This document shows, piece by piece, positions 1 to 7,312 of a stretch of DNA of 64,000 nt. Location of the stretch: positions 62,001 through 126,000 of the forward strand of contig JAIPIF010000001.1 in NCBI GenBank assembly GCA_021734785.1, read 5' to 3'. The stretch comes from Candidatus Altimarinota bacterium (GTDB taxonomy: Bacteria; Patescibacteriota; Gracilibacteria; UBA4473). How positions within the stretch are numbered: the first letter of the stretch is position 1; each line of letters starts with the position of its first letter. The notes under the pieces were generated by a model that saw nothing but the letters and a program-made list of their open reading frames with translations, did not search any database and was not told the origin of the DNA. The translations under genes were made by a program, and so were the position numbers.

Positions 1-2
1 GA

Positions 3-611
3 TTCCTCCAGGCATTTACCAAGATTTGGGATGACTTTGCCGAAGCCAACAACTGCGTCGAGTCGGCGTATGGGTACCGTTGGCGCAAACATTTCGGGCG
101 TGACCAGATTGGCGGCTTGGTCAAATTACTCGAAAAAGATCCCAGCTCCCGCCACGGCGTGATCCTCATGTGGGATCCGGGCGATGATGGGCTCGCCGAC
201 GGCATCCAAAAGAAAAATGTGCCCTGTCCGTACACGTTCACCGTGCAGATCATTGGGGGCAAGCTGCACCTGCATTTGGTCATTCGGTCCAATGACATGA
301 TGCTCGGCAATCCGCACGATGTGGCGGGGTTTGCCTTTCTGGCGCACGTTTTGGCCGAGCGGTTGGGAGTCAACCCGGGCTTTCTCACGGTCTCAATCTC
401 CAACGCACACATTTACGACATTCACTTCGAGCAGGCGGCAGAGATCGTGCAGCGAAAATGTGAGCACGACTCGATTCCATTCGAGTGCCCAAAAGACGCC
501 TTTCGTCGGGCGGAGGAGGGGGATGAGACGCTGGTGCAGGAGGTGTTTGAGCAGCTCCGGGCACAGTACCACCCCCAGGACTCCCTCGGGAAAATGGCGA
601 TTGTGTTGTGA
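3..611 (+). CDS. Thymidylate synthase family protein, possibly dCMP-specific (5' end outside window)
   Basis: The reading frame is open from base 3, so the N-terminus lies outside the window. The fold is recognisable from YGYRWR and DQIGGLV near the start, the SRH phosphate-binding region, the nucleophile Cys in VPCPYTF, RSND exactly 20 residues after that Cys, and AHIYDIH. These match the order and spacing of ThyA. The segment that reads LGLPFNIA in E. coli ThyA reads LGNPHDVA here, so the Asn that selects dUMP (E. coli N177) is Asp. In this family Asp at that site is typical of dCMP hydroxymethylases, and the engineered Asn-to-Asp change in L. casei ThyA gave a dCMP methylase. Catalysis on dCMP is therefore plausible but inferred. 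Downstream lie DHFR-like, dCTP-deaminase-family and dCMP deaminase genes. Family assignment is firm; substrate is uncertain. Confidence 0.85.
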   Translation, partial: FLQAFTKIWDDFAEANNCVESAYGYRWRKHFGRDQIGGLVKLLEKDPSSRHGVILMWDPGDDGLADGIQKKNVPCPYTFTVQIIGGKLHLHLVIRSNDMMLGNPHDVAGFAFLAHVLAERLGVNPGFLTVSISNAHIYDIHFEQAAEIVQRKCEHDSIPFECPKDAFRRAEEGDETLVQEVFEQLRAQYHPQDSLGKMAIVL

Positions 612-648
612 TTGACAAAAAATAAAAACGAAGCTTAAATTGTCTCCG

Positions 649-1476
649 ATGATTGAATATTCACCGGAAGATTTCGGGCTGGAATATCAAACACGAAAAG
701 GGGAAAAATTTAAAGCGCATCCACCAGATCCGGAAGGCCTCCCTCTTTCTGAATATCGAAAAAAAGAAAGTGAAAAAATAAACGACTTTTTAGATTCAGA
801 AAAAGAAGTTTGCGTCGTGGGCGGATTTTCTGCCACAGGAAAAACGTTCTTTTTTAAAAATCTGGCAAAAGAAAAGGGGTTTGCCTTTGTTGACTTACAG
901 GCCTTTGGATTTGGCACTGCCGAAAAATGGGCAGAAGAATCTATCAAAAAGGCAGAAGGCGGAACAATTTTTGACGAGGGGATGATGCTAGAAGAGGACA
1001 TTGAAGTGCAAAGAGAATTTAGAAAACTCTTTTCTTTTGCTCGGGGAAAAAAACATAAAATTTTTCTTCTTGGGGGTGGCACAGCTGCTACCACAGAAGG
1101 ACAAGAATCATTTCTTTTACAGCAAATCCCAGAGAACAGTTTGACAGAAACAGTTCCCTTTTTTTTAAAGATACTGAATGAGCAACAGATTATTGAGCTT
1201 TTGGAAGCAACGATTAAAAAATTCCAGGGGGAGCTGCGAGAGAGGCTGGAAAAAACACTTTCTTGCGAAACAAAAACAAAAGAGGCAATAAATCAGATCC
1301 ATCCTTACTTTAGAATAGCAAGAGTTATTAGTCGGTTGCCGTACTCAGACCGGGTCGAAGGAAGTCCGTTTGCGTCGGTAGGTCATTCTGAGGAAATTGG
1401 ATCGAAAGAAAGAGAAAGACAACGCCAAAAAAACCTAACAAAAGCGAGGGCCATTTTGCGCGGCGAAGCAAAATAG
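649..1476 (+). CDS. P-loop NTPase of unknown function, AT-rich
   Basis: The protein has about 275 residues, with a Walker A motif GFSATGKT near residue 60 that follows a short strand (VCVVGG), as in shikimate-kinase-like and AAA-type P-loop proteins. A possible Walker B region follows (GTIFDEG), then a hydrophobic strand KIFLLGGGTAA. The C-terminal third is charged and helical and ends in a basic tail. I do not recognise a specific family. ATG at 649 is preferred over the TTG at 640, and no good ribosome-binding site is visible. Base composition is much richer in A than its neighbours, which suggests horizontal acquisition between the thymidylate-synthase-family gene and the ferritin gene. 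Confidence 0.7.
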   Translation: MIEYSPEDFGLEYQTRKGEKFKAHPPDPEGLPLSEYRKKESEKINDFLDSEKEVCVVGGFSATGKTFFFKNLAKEKGFAFVDLQAFGFGTAEKWAEESIKKAEGGTIFDEGMMLEEDIEVQREFRKLFSFARGKKHKIFLLGGGTAATTEGQESFLLQQIPENSLTETVPFFLKILNEQQIIELLEATIKKFQGELRERLEKTLSCETKTKEAINQIHPYFRIARVISRLPYSDRVEGSPFASVGHSEEIGSKERERQRQKNLTKARAILRGEAK

Positions 1477-1521
1477 AAGGAATCGTTTTAATTGCATGCT
1501 CATATTAGACAAATCACATCA

Positions 1522-1663
1522 TGTCATTCCGGCTTGTCCGAGCCAAATTTCTTTAACGGCGGAATTTATTCCGCCGCCGAGGAATGAATTCCTCGGTTAA
1601 AAAAACGGGGAATCCACAACCATTTGCAGTCCGGGCACCGATTCCCGACAAGCGGGAATGACA
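1522..1663. repeat. 142-bp REP/MITE-like element with imperfect terminal inverted repeats
   Basis: The ends TGTCATTCCGGCTTGTC and GACAAGCGGGAATGACA are inverted repeats with one mismatch. Inside are two adjacent 20-bp palindromes: 1557-1576 (arms CGGCGGAAT / ATTCCGCCG) and 1577-1596 (arms CCGAGGAA / TTCCTCGG). No coding capacity is evident. This is the structure of a non-autonomous palindromic element (REP/BIME or MITE). It fills the gap between the AT-rich P-loop gene and mbfA, whose stop codon lies about 100 bases downstream. Confidence 0.75.
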
Positions 1664-1768
1664 GGAGGTGTTTTTTCTGGAATTTCGAAAAACTCCCTCC
1701 TTTTGCCCCGCAAAACGACCGAAGGACGCCAATCTTATTCCCAGCAAGAAGAGCGACCACCTCCACAA

Positions 1769-2683
1769 TCACACCTCAATCCCCAATCCCAGCCGCACGA
1801 TCACGCCGATTCCAAACGACAGCGCGGCCACGCCCAGACTGATCAGGGCCATTTCGCCAAACCGCTTCCAGAAGGACTCGGCCTTGGCCACAGAAATGTA
1901 AAAATTGAATCCCGCGATGACCAGAATCACCACGGAGATCGTCCCCGCCAGGGCGTGCAAGTAGTGATCGAAGAGAAAAAACGGCAGCACCAGCAGGATC
2001 ACGGTGAGCAAGTATGCCACCCCGGTGTACAGCGCAGACTTCCCAGCCTCACGGCTTTTTTCGTTGCGTTTGGAGAGGTACTCGCTGGCCGCCATCGAAA
2101 AACTCGCCGCGATCCCGGTGATCAGCCCGGCGAGGGCCACCAGGCGGGTGTCTTGCAGCGCAAAAGAGAGTCCTGCCAGCGCCCCGGTGAGCTCCACCAG
2201 CGCATCGTTGAGCCCCAAGACGACGGACCCCACGTACTCCAGCTGTTTTTCATTCAGGAGCTTGATGAGTTCTTTTTCGTGCCGTTGTTCGTCCTCGATT
2301 ACCTGTTTCGTCTCTGGGAAATGGGGCAACAGGACTTCGTAATTTTTTTGTGCCTGCTCCTCTCCTCGCTCCATAAATCGCACGCCAAAGGTCAGGCCAA
2401 AAATACTCGCCACCCAGGACCAAAGCCAGACGCGCAGGCGACGTGGATGGAGAGTGCGCTGGGTGATTTCAGCCCAAATGCCGGCGTGTGCTCGTTCTTC
2501 AGCGGCGATTTTTTTCAAAAGCTGTCGATTGGCTGGTGTGCGAGCGAGTCGCGCCAGGCGTTCGTACACGGCGGCCTCGGTGAGCTCACTTCTTTGGGCG
2601 CGGAGCAGATATTTTCTGAGTTTTGGATCCAGCGCGCCGAGCGTTCGTTGGCGAGCTCGAAGGCGTTTTTGTCGTGGTGTCAT
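1769..2683 (-). CDS. mbfA: Membrane-bound ferritin (rubrerythrin-VIT1 fusion, MbfA/CCC1 family)
   Basis: The N-terminal half is a ferritin-like four-helix region with iron-ligand motifs SELTEAAVYERLA, AAEERAHAG and EDEQRHEKEL (Glu and ExxH pairs). The C-terminal half has the VIT1/CCC1 signature (VVLGLNDALVELTGALAGLSFAL, then the SMAASEYLSKRNE motif) and several transmembrane helices. Such fusions oxidise iron and export Fe/Mn across the inner membrane, which lowers peroxide toxicity. The open frame continues upstream to a TTG at 2719. I chose ATG 2683 because TACGAT lies exactly 7 bases before it and TTGCGA 17 bases before that, the leaderless layout seen repeatedly in this window. It is divergent from the DHFR-like gene, and its -35 overlaps that gene's -35. 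Confidence 0.88.
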   Translation of the reverse strand: MTPRQKRLRARQRTLGALDPKLRKYLLRAQRSELTEAAVYERLARLARTPANRQLLKKIAAEERAHAGIWAEITQRTLHPRRLRVWLWSWVASIFGLTFGVRFMERGEEQAQKNYEVLLPHFPETKQVIEDEQRHEKELIKLLNEKQLEYVGSVVLGLNDALVELTGALAGLSFALQDTRLVALAGLITGIAASFSMAASEYLSKRNEKSREAGKSALYTGVAYLLTVILLVLPFFLFDHYLHALAGTISVVILVIAGFNFYISVAKAESFWKRFGEMALISLGVAALSFGIGVIVRLGLGIEV

Positions 2684-2690
2684 CGCCCAG

Positions 2691-2741
2691 ATCGTACGCG
2701 CTGCAAAAATTTTTCGCAAATTTTCTCAAAATCGGTACAGT
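2691..2741. promoter_or_regulatory. Divergent leaderless promoters sharing one -35 region (mbfA / DHFR-like gene)
   Basis: Minus strand: TTGCGA (2719-2714), 17-bp spacer, TACGAT (2696-2691), 7 bases, ATG of mbfA. Plus strand: TTCGCA (2713-2718), 17-bp spacer, TACAGT (2736-2741), 7 bases, ATG at 2749. The two -35 boxes overlap in the near-palindrome TTTCGCAAA, so RNA polymerase probably cannot occupy both promoters at once. Promoter calls are by eye. Confidence 0.55.
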
Positions 2742-2748
2742 GCCGATG

Positions 2749-3255
2749 ATGAAGTTGACCCTGCTGATGGCGCAGACGCTGGACGGGCGCACGGCCAAGT
2801 CCGCCGACCATTTTCCCGACTGGACGGAGCCCGCTGACAAGAAGCTTTTTATGACCCGGACCAAGGAATCGGGCGTGATGATTTTTGGGCGGACGACCTT
2901 CGAAACCCTGCCGGGGGTTTTGCCGGGGAGGCTCACGGTCGTCCTTTCTCGAAATGCCGGAGAATGGGAGGCGCGGGAAGAAAATCTCGTTTTCACTTCG
3001 CTGAAGCCGGCGGAACTTCTCAAAAAATTAGAATCGCTTGGCTTTGAAAACCCTATTTTGGCAGGAGGAGCCACGGTCAACACGCTCTTTGCCCAGGAAA
3101 ACCTGATCGATGAAATCCTGGTGACCGTTTCCCCTAAAATTTTTGGAGACGGACTGGGCCTCTTCGCCCCGGAAATTTCACTGGATTTGCAGTTGGAAAA
3201 GATGGAAAAAATCGGGGAGCAGACACTCGCCCTTCTTTACACTGTTAAAAAATGA
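2749..3255 (+). CDS. Dihydrofolate-reductase-fold protein (RibD C-terminal / DHFR-like)
   Basis: About 168 residues with the DHFR/RibD_C pattern: MAQTLDGRTA at the N-terminus, a phosphate-binding segment MIFGRTTFETLP, LPGRLTVVLSR, and a second nucleotide-binding strand NPILAGGATVNTLF followed by DEILVTVSPKIFG. These NADPH-dependent reductases act either on riboflavin precursors or as dihydrofolate reductases. No deaminase domain of RibD is attached, and the gene heads a deoxypyrimidine operon that overlaps the next gene by 4 bases. Regeneration of tetrahydrofolate for the nearby thymidylate-synthase-family enzyme is therefore the more attractive role, as inference. ATG 2749, not 2746, fits the 7-base distance from TACAGT. 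Confidence 0.78.
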   Translation: MKLTLLMAQTLDGRTAKSADHFPDWTEPADKKLFMTRTKESGVMIFGRTTFETLPGVLPGRLTVVLSRNAGEWEAREENLVFTSLKPAELLKKLESLGFENPILAGGATVNTLFAQENLIDEILVTVSPKIFGDGLGLFAPEISLDLQLEKMEKIGEQTLALLYTVKK

Positions 3256-3905
3256 TCCTCACTCGTCACGACATCGCGGCACTTTTGTCCTCTGGGAAGC
3301 TAGAATTCTCTCCCGCACTGGATCAGTGGCAAAACCAACCGCACGCGGTGGATTTGCGACTGGGGACCGTGTTTTATTTGCCGAAAATCTGGAAACTTTC
3401 AGCCGCTGGGCGAGAAGTTTTGAACGTCGACGTGACGCAGCAGTGTGGTGATAATTTCGAAAAAATTGAACTGAAGCCGGGGCAATTTTTCGAGCTTGCT
3501 CCCGGGGAGTCGATCATCGCCTCGACACTGGAAAAAATTTCCCTCCGAGCCGATGACCTGATGGGCGTGCTGTACCCGCGGAGTTCGATCAATCGGCGGG
3601 GGCTGTCTGTGGACCTGACGGGCATCGTGGACGCTCACTACTCAGGGCACCTGATGATCCCGATTCACAATCGCACCTCCAGCCAGATCATCCGGATTTA
3701 TCCCGGCGAGCGCATCTGCCAGGTGGTGTTTCAGCGACTTGCAAGTGGGTTGCAAAAAGAAGACGCCCTCAGGCACGGAGTGAGTGTTGCAAAGTACGAG
3801 GGAGCATCTGCCGCCGAGCTCTCGTCCAAAAAAGACGCCGACAAAGAAATGTCTCTGCTGCGATCGGGGGACCTGGACGCGCTCAAAAAACACCCGTACG
3901 CATGA
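3252..3905 (+). CDS. dCTP deaminase/dUTPase superfamily protein lacking the deaminase Glu
   Basis: Of 217 residues, HAVDLRLGTVFYL and YPRSSINRRGL are the family's trimer and triphosphate-binding motifs, and the length fits dCTP deaminases better than short dUTPases. In the active-site segment, E. coli Dcd has a catalytic Glu after the SG pair (WSGCIVLEF). Here the aligned stretch is YSGHLMIPIHN, which resembles dUTPase (YQGQLMISVWN), and the Asp of GIVDAHYSG is kept as in dUTPases. Loss of the Glu predicts dUTP hydrolysis to dUMP, or an altered activity, rather than dCTP deamination. The gene overlaps the DHFR-like gene upstream and the dCMP deaminase downstream by 4 bases each, so all three are probably one transcript. 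The C-terminal 40 residues are charged and unassigned. Confidence 0.8.
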   Translation: MILTRHDIAALLSSGKLEFSPALDQWQNQPHAVDLRLGTVFYLPKIWKLSAAGREVLNVDVTQQCGDNFEKIELKPGQFFELAPGESIIASTLEKISLRADDLMGVLYPRSSINRRGLSVDLTGIVDAHYSGHLMIPIHNRTSSQIIRIYPGERICQVVFQRLASGLQKEDALRHGVSVAKYEGASAAELSSKKDADKEMSLLRSGDLDALKKHPYA

Positions 3906-4366
3906 GTGCAAAAGACTTGCAAAATGTGCCGTTTTTGCCGGATGGGAGAACGATCCAGTTTTTAGACGAGGAGAATGAATTTCTTACCGCCGCACGAGAG
4001 GCCGCCGAAAAACATGCTTCCGGCGCGCTTCAGCAGACAGGGGCGGTGGTGGTGCGCGAGGGGAAAGTTTTGGGCAAAGGTGCCAATACCTCGGAGTACC
4101 ACGCCAAACACGGCTGTCGTCGCAAAGAACAAAACATTCCCACCGGTGAGCAGTACGAGCTCTGTCCTGGCTGTGACCCACGGACGCATGCGGAGCAGAT
4201 GGCGCTTGCGGATGCTATTTCAAACGGACACGATCCTGCTGGGGCGGATCTGTACCTCTGGGGGCACTGGTGGTGCTGCCAGAGCTGCTGGGAGGCCATG
4301 ATTGCCGCGGGGATCAATCGGGTGTTTTTGGTGTCTGGTGCGAAGCAGAAATTTGTTCCGGCGTGA
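3902..4366 (+). CDS. dCMP (deoxycytidylate) deaminase family zinc enzyme
   Basis: 154 residues with the zinc signature of the cytidine/dCMP deaminase superfamily: HAEQMAL (His ligand and catalytic Glu) and WCCQSCW (two Cys ligands; the usual Pro before the first Cys is Cys). A substrate-side motif CRRKEQNIPTGEQYELC matches dCMP deaminases rather than tRNA adenosine deaminases. It would convert dCMP to dUMP. T4-type enzymes also accept 5-methyl- and 5-hydroxymethyl-dCMP, which matters given the Asp-containing thymidylate-synthase-family protein upstream. The ATG overlaps the preceding stop (ATGA). Its 3' end overlaps the end of a convergent small gene. Confidence 0.85.
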   Translation: MSAKDLQNVPFLPDGRTIQFLDEENEFLTAAREAAEKHASGALQQTGAVVVREGKVLGKGANTSEYHAKHGCRRKEQNIPTGEQYELCPGCDPRTHAEQMALADAISNGHDPAGADLYLWGHWWCCQSCWEAMIAAGINRVFLVSGAKQKFVPA

Positions 4367-4613
4367 GAGGGAGCGTTCTCGTTTCGGTTGGGGGCTGGGG
4401 AGCCGGGGCAGAAGTGGCAGCAGCATTCGCGTTTTCTGAGCCGTGAGCCTTCTCGCCTTGATTGCATTTATCCATCACCAACAAGGCAACGGCCAGGGCA
4501 GTGACAAACGGGAGAGCGATCTTCCCCGGTAGTAGCTCGTGGTGGCTTTTTCGGCGCTCTCCACGCGTTGAAAACCTGCTGTCCAAGTCGCGTTCCGTTC
4601 CAAATAACCCCAT
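4314..4613 (-). CDS. Small single-span membrane protein, hypothetical
   Basis: About 99 residues: a charged N-terminus, one hydrophobic segment (IALPFVTALAVALLVM near residues 33-48) ending at a Cys, then an Ala/Pro/Thr-rich low-complexity tail. It overlaps the 3' end of the dCMP deaminase gene by 53 bases on the opposite strand. Support comes from a promoter-like TTGACT, 17 bp, TAGACA, with the second of two ATGs 8 bases downstream. No homologous family is recognised. It could be a shadow frame. Confidence 0.4.
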   Translation of the reverse strand: MGLFGTERDLDSRFSTRGERRKSHHELLPGKIALPFVTALAVALLVMDKCNQGEKAHGSENANAAATSAPAPQPPTETRTLPLTPEQISASHQTPKTPD

Positions 4614-4663
4614 CATCCCTCTGTCTAAAAGAGGAGAGGGCAGAAGTCAAACGAATTGTCAAT

Positions 4664-5254
4664 TTATTGCGCCAGACGCTGGTTGACCACGTCCCAGTTG
4701 ACCAGGTTTTCAATGAAATTTTTCAAATACTCCGGACGGCGATTTTGATAATCCAGGTAGTACGAGTGCTCCCAGACGTCACAGCCGATCAGCGGTTTTT
4801 TGCCGTGGACGAGCGGGTTTTCGGCATTGGGTGTTTTCATGATTTCGAGTTTTTCTCCGTTTTGCACAAGCCATACCCATCCCGAGCCAAATTGACTCGC
4901 GCCAACCTCGGCAAATTCATCGGCAAAAGCATCAAAATTTTTGAAGTGATGATCGAGCTTTTCTTTGATTTCGCCCGTGACTTCTCGTGCGCCAGGGGTC
5001 ATCGTTTCCCAGAAAAATTCATGGTTCCAGGCCTGGGCGGCGTTGTTAAAAATGCCGTCGTCTTCTTGGTGGGCTTTTTGAAAAATGCTCTGCAGGGAAT
5101 CAAGTTCTTCAAATTTGGTGCCGTCGATCTTGGCATTCGTTTTTTTGATGTACGCCGCGTGGTGTTTGTCGTGATGGAGCTCGAGCGTTTGGGCCGACAT
5201 GTGCGGCTCGAGTGCGTCTTTTTCGTACGGAAGCGGGGGAAGTGAGAATTTCAT
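4664..5254 (-). CDS. sodB: Iron superoxide dismutase
   Basis: 196 residues, normal length for Fe/Mn SODs. Metal ligands are visible: His27, His78 (NHEFFW), Asp159 and His163 (CDVWEHSYYLDYQNRRPEY). NNAAQAWNH with Gln in the first half and NAENP in the second are the pattern of Fe-type rather than Mn-type enzymes. It converts superoxide to peroxide and oxygen in the cytoplasm. With the MbfA ferritin nearby, this suggests the cell meets oxygen. It is transcribed from its own promoter, and no partner gene is in the same operon. Confidence 0.95.
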   Translation of the reverse strand: MKFSLPPLPYEKDALEPHMSAQTLELHHDKHHAAYIKKTNAKIDGTKFEELDSLQSIFQKAHQEDDGIFNNAAQAWNHEFFWETMTPGAREVTGEIKEKLDHHFKNFDAFADEFAEVGASQFGSGWVWLVQNGEKLEIMKTPNAENPLVHGKKPLIGCDVWEHSYYLDYQNRRPEYLKNFIENLVNWDVVNQRLAQ

Positions 5255-5268
5255 ATTTTGAAAGAGTT

Positions 5269-5296
5269 ATTAAAGACAGGGTTCTTATCCTGCCAA
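5269..5296 (-). promoter_or_regulatory. Putative sodB promoter
   Basis: On the minus strand, TTGGCA (5296-5291), a 16-bp spacer and TTTAAT (5274-5269) precede the sodB ATG by 14 bases. No SD-like sequence is clear. Confidence 0.5.
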
Positions 5297-5345
5297 AGAT
5301 TTTTCTTCCAGGCAAGTCTTTTTTCCTGGAAAATTATTCTCCGTG

Positions 5346-5368
5346 CAAAAAAGCGCGATCCCTCGCGC
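5346..5368 (-). terminator. recA intrinsic terminator
   Basis: Read on the minus strand, GCGCGA, loop GGGA and TCGCGC form a perfect 6-bp GC stem followed by TTTTTT, about 30 bases after the recA stop. Confidence 0.8.
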
Positions 5369-5399
5369 CTTTCTTGCTGTTTTGTGTGAGAAAAAGGGA

Positions 5400-6401
5400 C
5401 TATTTTTTTGCCACTTTTTCACGCACCTCCTTTTCGATTTTTTCCGCTAATTTTTTGTCCTTGCGGAGCGCTTCGACCGCAGCTTGCTTTCCCTGGCCCA
5501 GTTTCGTTTCGCCGTAGGAATAAAACGCGCCGGCCTTTTTGACGACTTCCAGCTTGGCGGCGGTATCGAGGAGGTCGCCCATTCGCGAGATGCCTTCATT
5601 GAAAAAGATGTCCACCTGCGCGGTGCGAAAGGGGGGCGCGACTTTGTTTTTGACCACCTTTACGCGCATCTCATTTCCGTGGGCCTCTTTGGCATCGCCG
5701 GTGCCGACTTCAATTTTGCCTCCTTTTCGGACCTCGACGCGCAGGGAAGAATAAAACTTCAGGGCATTTCCGCCGGTGGTGGTTTCGGGGTTCCCAAACA
5801 TCACGCCGATTTTCATGCGGATTTGATTGATAAAAATAATCGTGGTCCCCATTTTGCTCGAGATCGCCGTAAGTTTTCGCAGTGCCTGACTCATCAGTCG
5901 TGCCTGGAGCCCCATCTGGGAGTCGCCCATCGCACCTTCGATCTCTGCACGTGGCGTCAGGGCCGCCACCGAGTCGACAACAATCAGATCAATGCCTCCT
6001 GAGCGCACCAGCGCTTCCACGATCTCCAGGGCTTGCTCTCCGGAATCGGGCTGTGACAAAAGCAAGTCATCGACATTGACCCCCAGTCGCTCGGCATATT
6101 CCGGATCCATGGCGTGCTCGGCATCTACAAAGGCAACCGTGCTGCCCTTTTTTTGAAATTCCGAGACGGCATGGAGCGCGAGCGTTGTTTTTCCCGAACT
6201 TTCGGGACCATAGATCTCGATCACGCGTCCGCGCGGCCAGCCGCCCCCCAGCGCCAGGTCAATAGAAATTGCGCCGGACGAGATCATTTCAATCTTGGGT
6301 CGAGCATGATCTCCCATTCGCATTACGGCGCCCTTGCCGAAGTTTTTTTCGATCTGAGCGAGCGCGGACTTGAGTGCAGCCTGTTTTTGTGTGTCTGCCA
6401 T
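5400..6401 (-). CDS. recA: RecA recombinase
   Basis: 333 residues with Walker [10 protein letters not shown] at 65-73, the MAW region [12 protein letters not shown], the L1/L2 DNA-binding region around [14 protein letters not shown] and [27 protein letters not shown], and a lysine-rich C-terminal tail. It forms filaments on single-stranded DNA, drives strand exchange and triggers LexA self-cleavage. It lies 140 bases downstream of lexA in the same direction, and a separate promoter is likely. A strong terminator follows. Confidence 0.98.
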   Translation of the reverse strand: MADTQKQAALKSALAQIEKNFGKGAVMRMGDHARPKIEMISSGAISIDLALGGGWPRGRVIEIYGPESSGKTTLALHAVSEFQKKGSTVAFVDAEHAMDPEYAERLGVNVDDLLLSQPDSGEQALEIVEALVRSGGIDLIVVDSVAALTPRAEIEGAMGDSQMGLQARLMSQALRKLTAISSKMGTTIIFINQIRMKIGVMFGNPETTTGGNALKFYSSLRVEVRKGGKIEVGTGDAKEAHGNEMRVKVVKNKVAPPFRTAQVDIFFNEGISRMGDLLDTAAKLEVVKKAGAFYSYGETKLGQGKQAAVEALRKDKKLAEKIEKEVREKVAKK

Positions 6402-6428
6402 TTTGAGAAAAATTAAGAATGAAAAAGA

Positions 6429-6456
6429 AAAGTAAGAACCGAGAAAATCTCTGAAA
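6429..6456 (-). promoter_or_regulatory. Putative recA promoter in the lexA-recA gap
   Basis: On the minus strand, TTTCAG (6456-6451), 16 bp, TACTTT (6434-6429) lies 27 bases before the recA ATG. The rest of the 140-base gap holds no other gene. The GGGTGTAT repeats seen at lexA are absent here. Confidence 0.35.
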
Positions 6457-6541
6457 AAAATCCGGGGAAGTGCCGCTTTGGCCTTCTTTCTGAACGGTCT
6501 GGAAATCCGATTTGTGTTTGATGCATTGTGTTTTTGGGGGA

Positions 6542-7162
6542 TTAAAAAGCCGGGATAGCGGTGACGACGATGCCCTGGACTTTGAGATTTTCAGACACGA
6601 CGATGGGGCGGTGTTCGGGATTGCTCGAGCGTGGATGTAATATCACGACCTCGCCGCGGCGTTCGAATTCTTTGATCGTTGCCTCATCATCAATCAGTGC
6701 GAGCACCCGATCGCCGTTTTGCGCGGTGTCCTGGACACGGATGAGTACCAGGTCTCCCGGCTGAATGCCGGCCTGGTCCATCGAGTCGCCCTGCGCGCGC
6801 AACAGAAAATGCTTTCGGTCTCGCGGCGCCAGGTCGGTGCTCACGCGGACAAATTCATCCACGCTTTCTTCGGCAAAGGTCGGCACACCACATCGGGCTT
6901 GTCCCACCACGGGCAGCTCAATGGTGTCGGTGCCGCCGACGTCTTCTCCTTGAGCAGAGAGACAGAGCTTCCCTCCGGGGGTACGCCGGAGAAATCCTTT
7001 TTTCTCCAGCTCCTTCATCAGCACGGCGGCTGATCTGGGCGAACGGTACCCCAGTGCCACCATGAGTTCGCGCACCGAGGGAAATTTCCCGAGCAAGCGC
7101 ACCGCGCTCCGGATTTCTCGGAGGGCGTCAGCTTCGCGGGGCGTGAGGGATTTTGTTTCCAT
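6542..7162 (-). CDS. lexA: LexA SOS repressor with Cys-Gly cleavage site
   Basis: 206 residues from ATG 7162. An N-terminal winged helix-turn-helix ([26 protein letters not shown]) is followed by the S24 peptidase domain with nucleophile Ser127 (GDSM) and Lys164 (EATIKEF). The self-cleavage site is Cys91-Gly92 in VGQARCGVP, where most LexA proteins have Ala-Gly; Cys-Gly occurs in UmuD. A GTG six codons earlier could also start translation, but it lies within the -10 region, so ATG is chosen. RecA is encoded just downstream. Confidence 0.93.
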   Translation of the reverse strand: METKSLTPREADALREIRSAVRLLGKFPSVRELMVALGYRSPRSAAVLMKELEKKGFLRRTPGGKLCLSAQGEDVGGTDTIELPVVGQARCGVPTFAEESVDEFVRVSTDLAPRDRKHFLLRAQGDSMDQAGIQPGDLVLIRVQDTAQNGDRVLALIDDEATIKEFERRGEVVILHPRSSNPEHRPIVVSENLKVQGIVVTAIPAF

Positions 7163-7171
7163 GCACACGGA

Positions 7172-7199
7172 AGTATACACCCAGCATACACCCTGTCAA
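7172..7199 (-). promoter_or_regulatory. lexA promoter with candidate autoregulatory operator
   Basis: Minus strand: TTGACA (7199-7194), 16-bp spacer, TATACT (7177-7172), 9 bases before the ATG. The spacer and -10 contain a direct repeat GGGTGTAT with an 11-bp period, and overlapping GTAT...ATAC symmetry, in the position expected for a repressor site. The sequence differs from the E. coli (CTGT-ACAG) and Bacillus (GAAC-GTTC) boxes. Confidence 0.6.
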
Positions 7200-7312
7200 A
7201 TCTTTTTTTGGAAAACTCAGGAAGCACAGAAGCAGTGAGGCACGGAAGCCATAAAAATCTCTTGGCAGAAAGAAACTTCTGACCAATATCTCGGACTTCT
7301 GGCTCACAAAAA

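Noticed and set aside
1658-2749. Plus-strand open frame of 363 codons
   Set aside because: Antisense to mbfA, starts inside the palindromic element, low-complexity His/Gln-rich translation.
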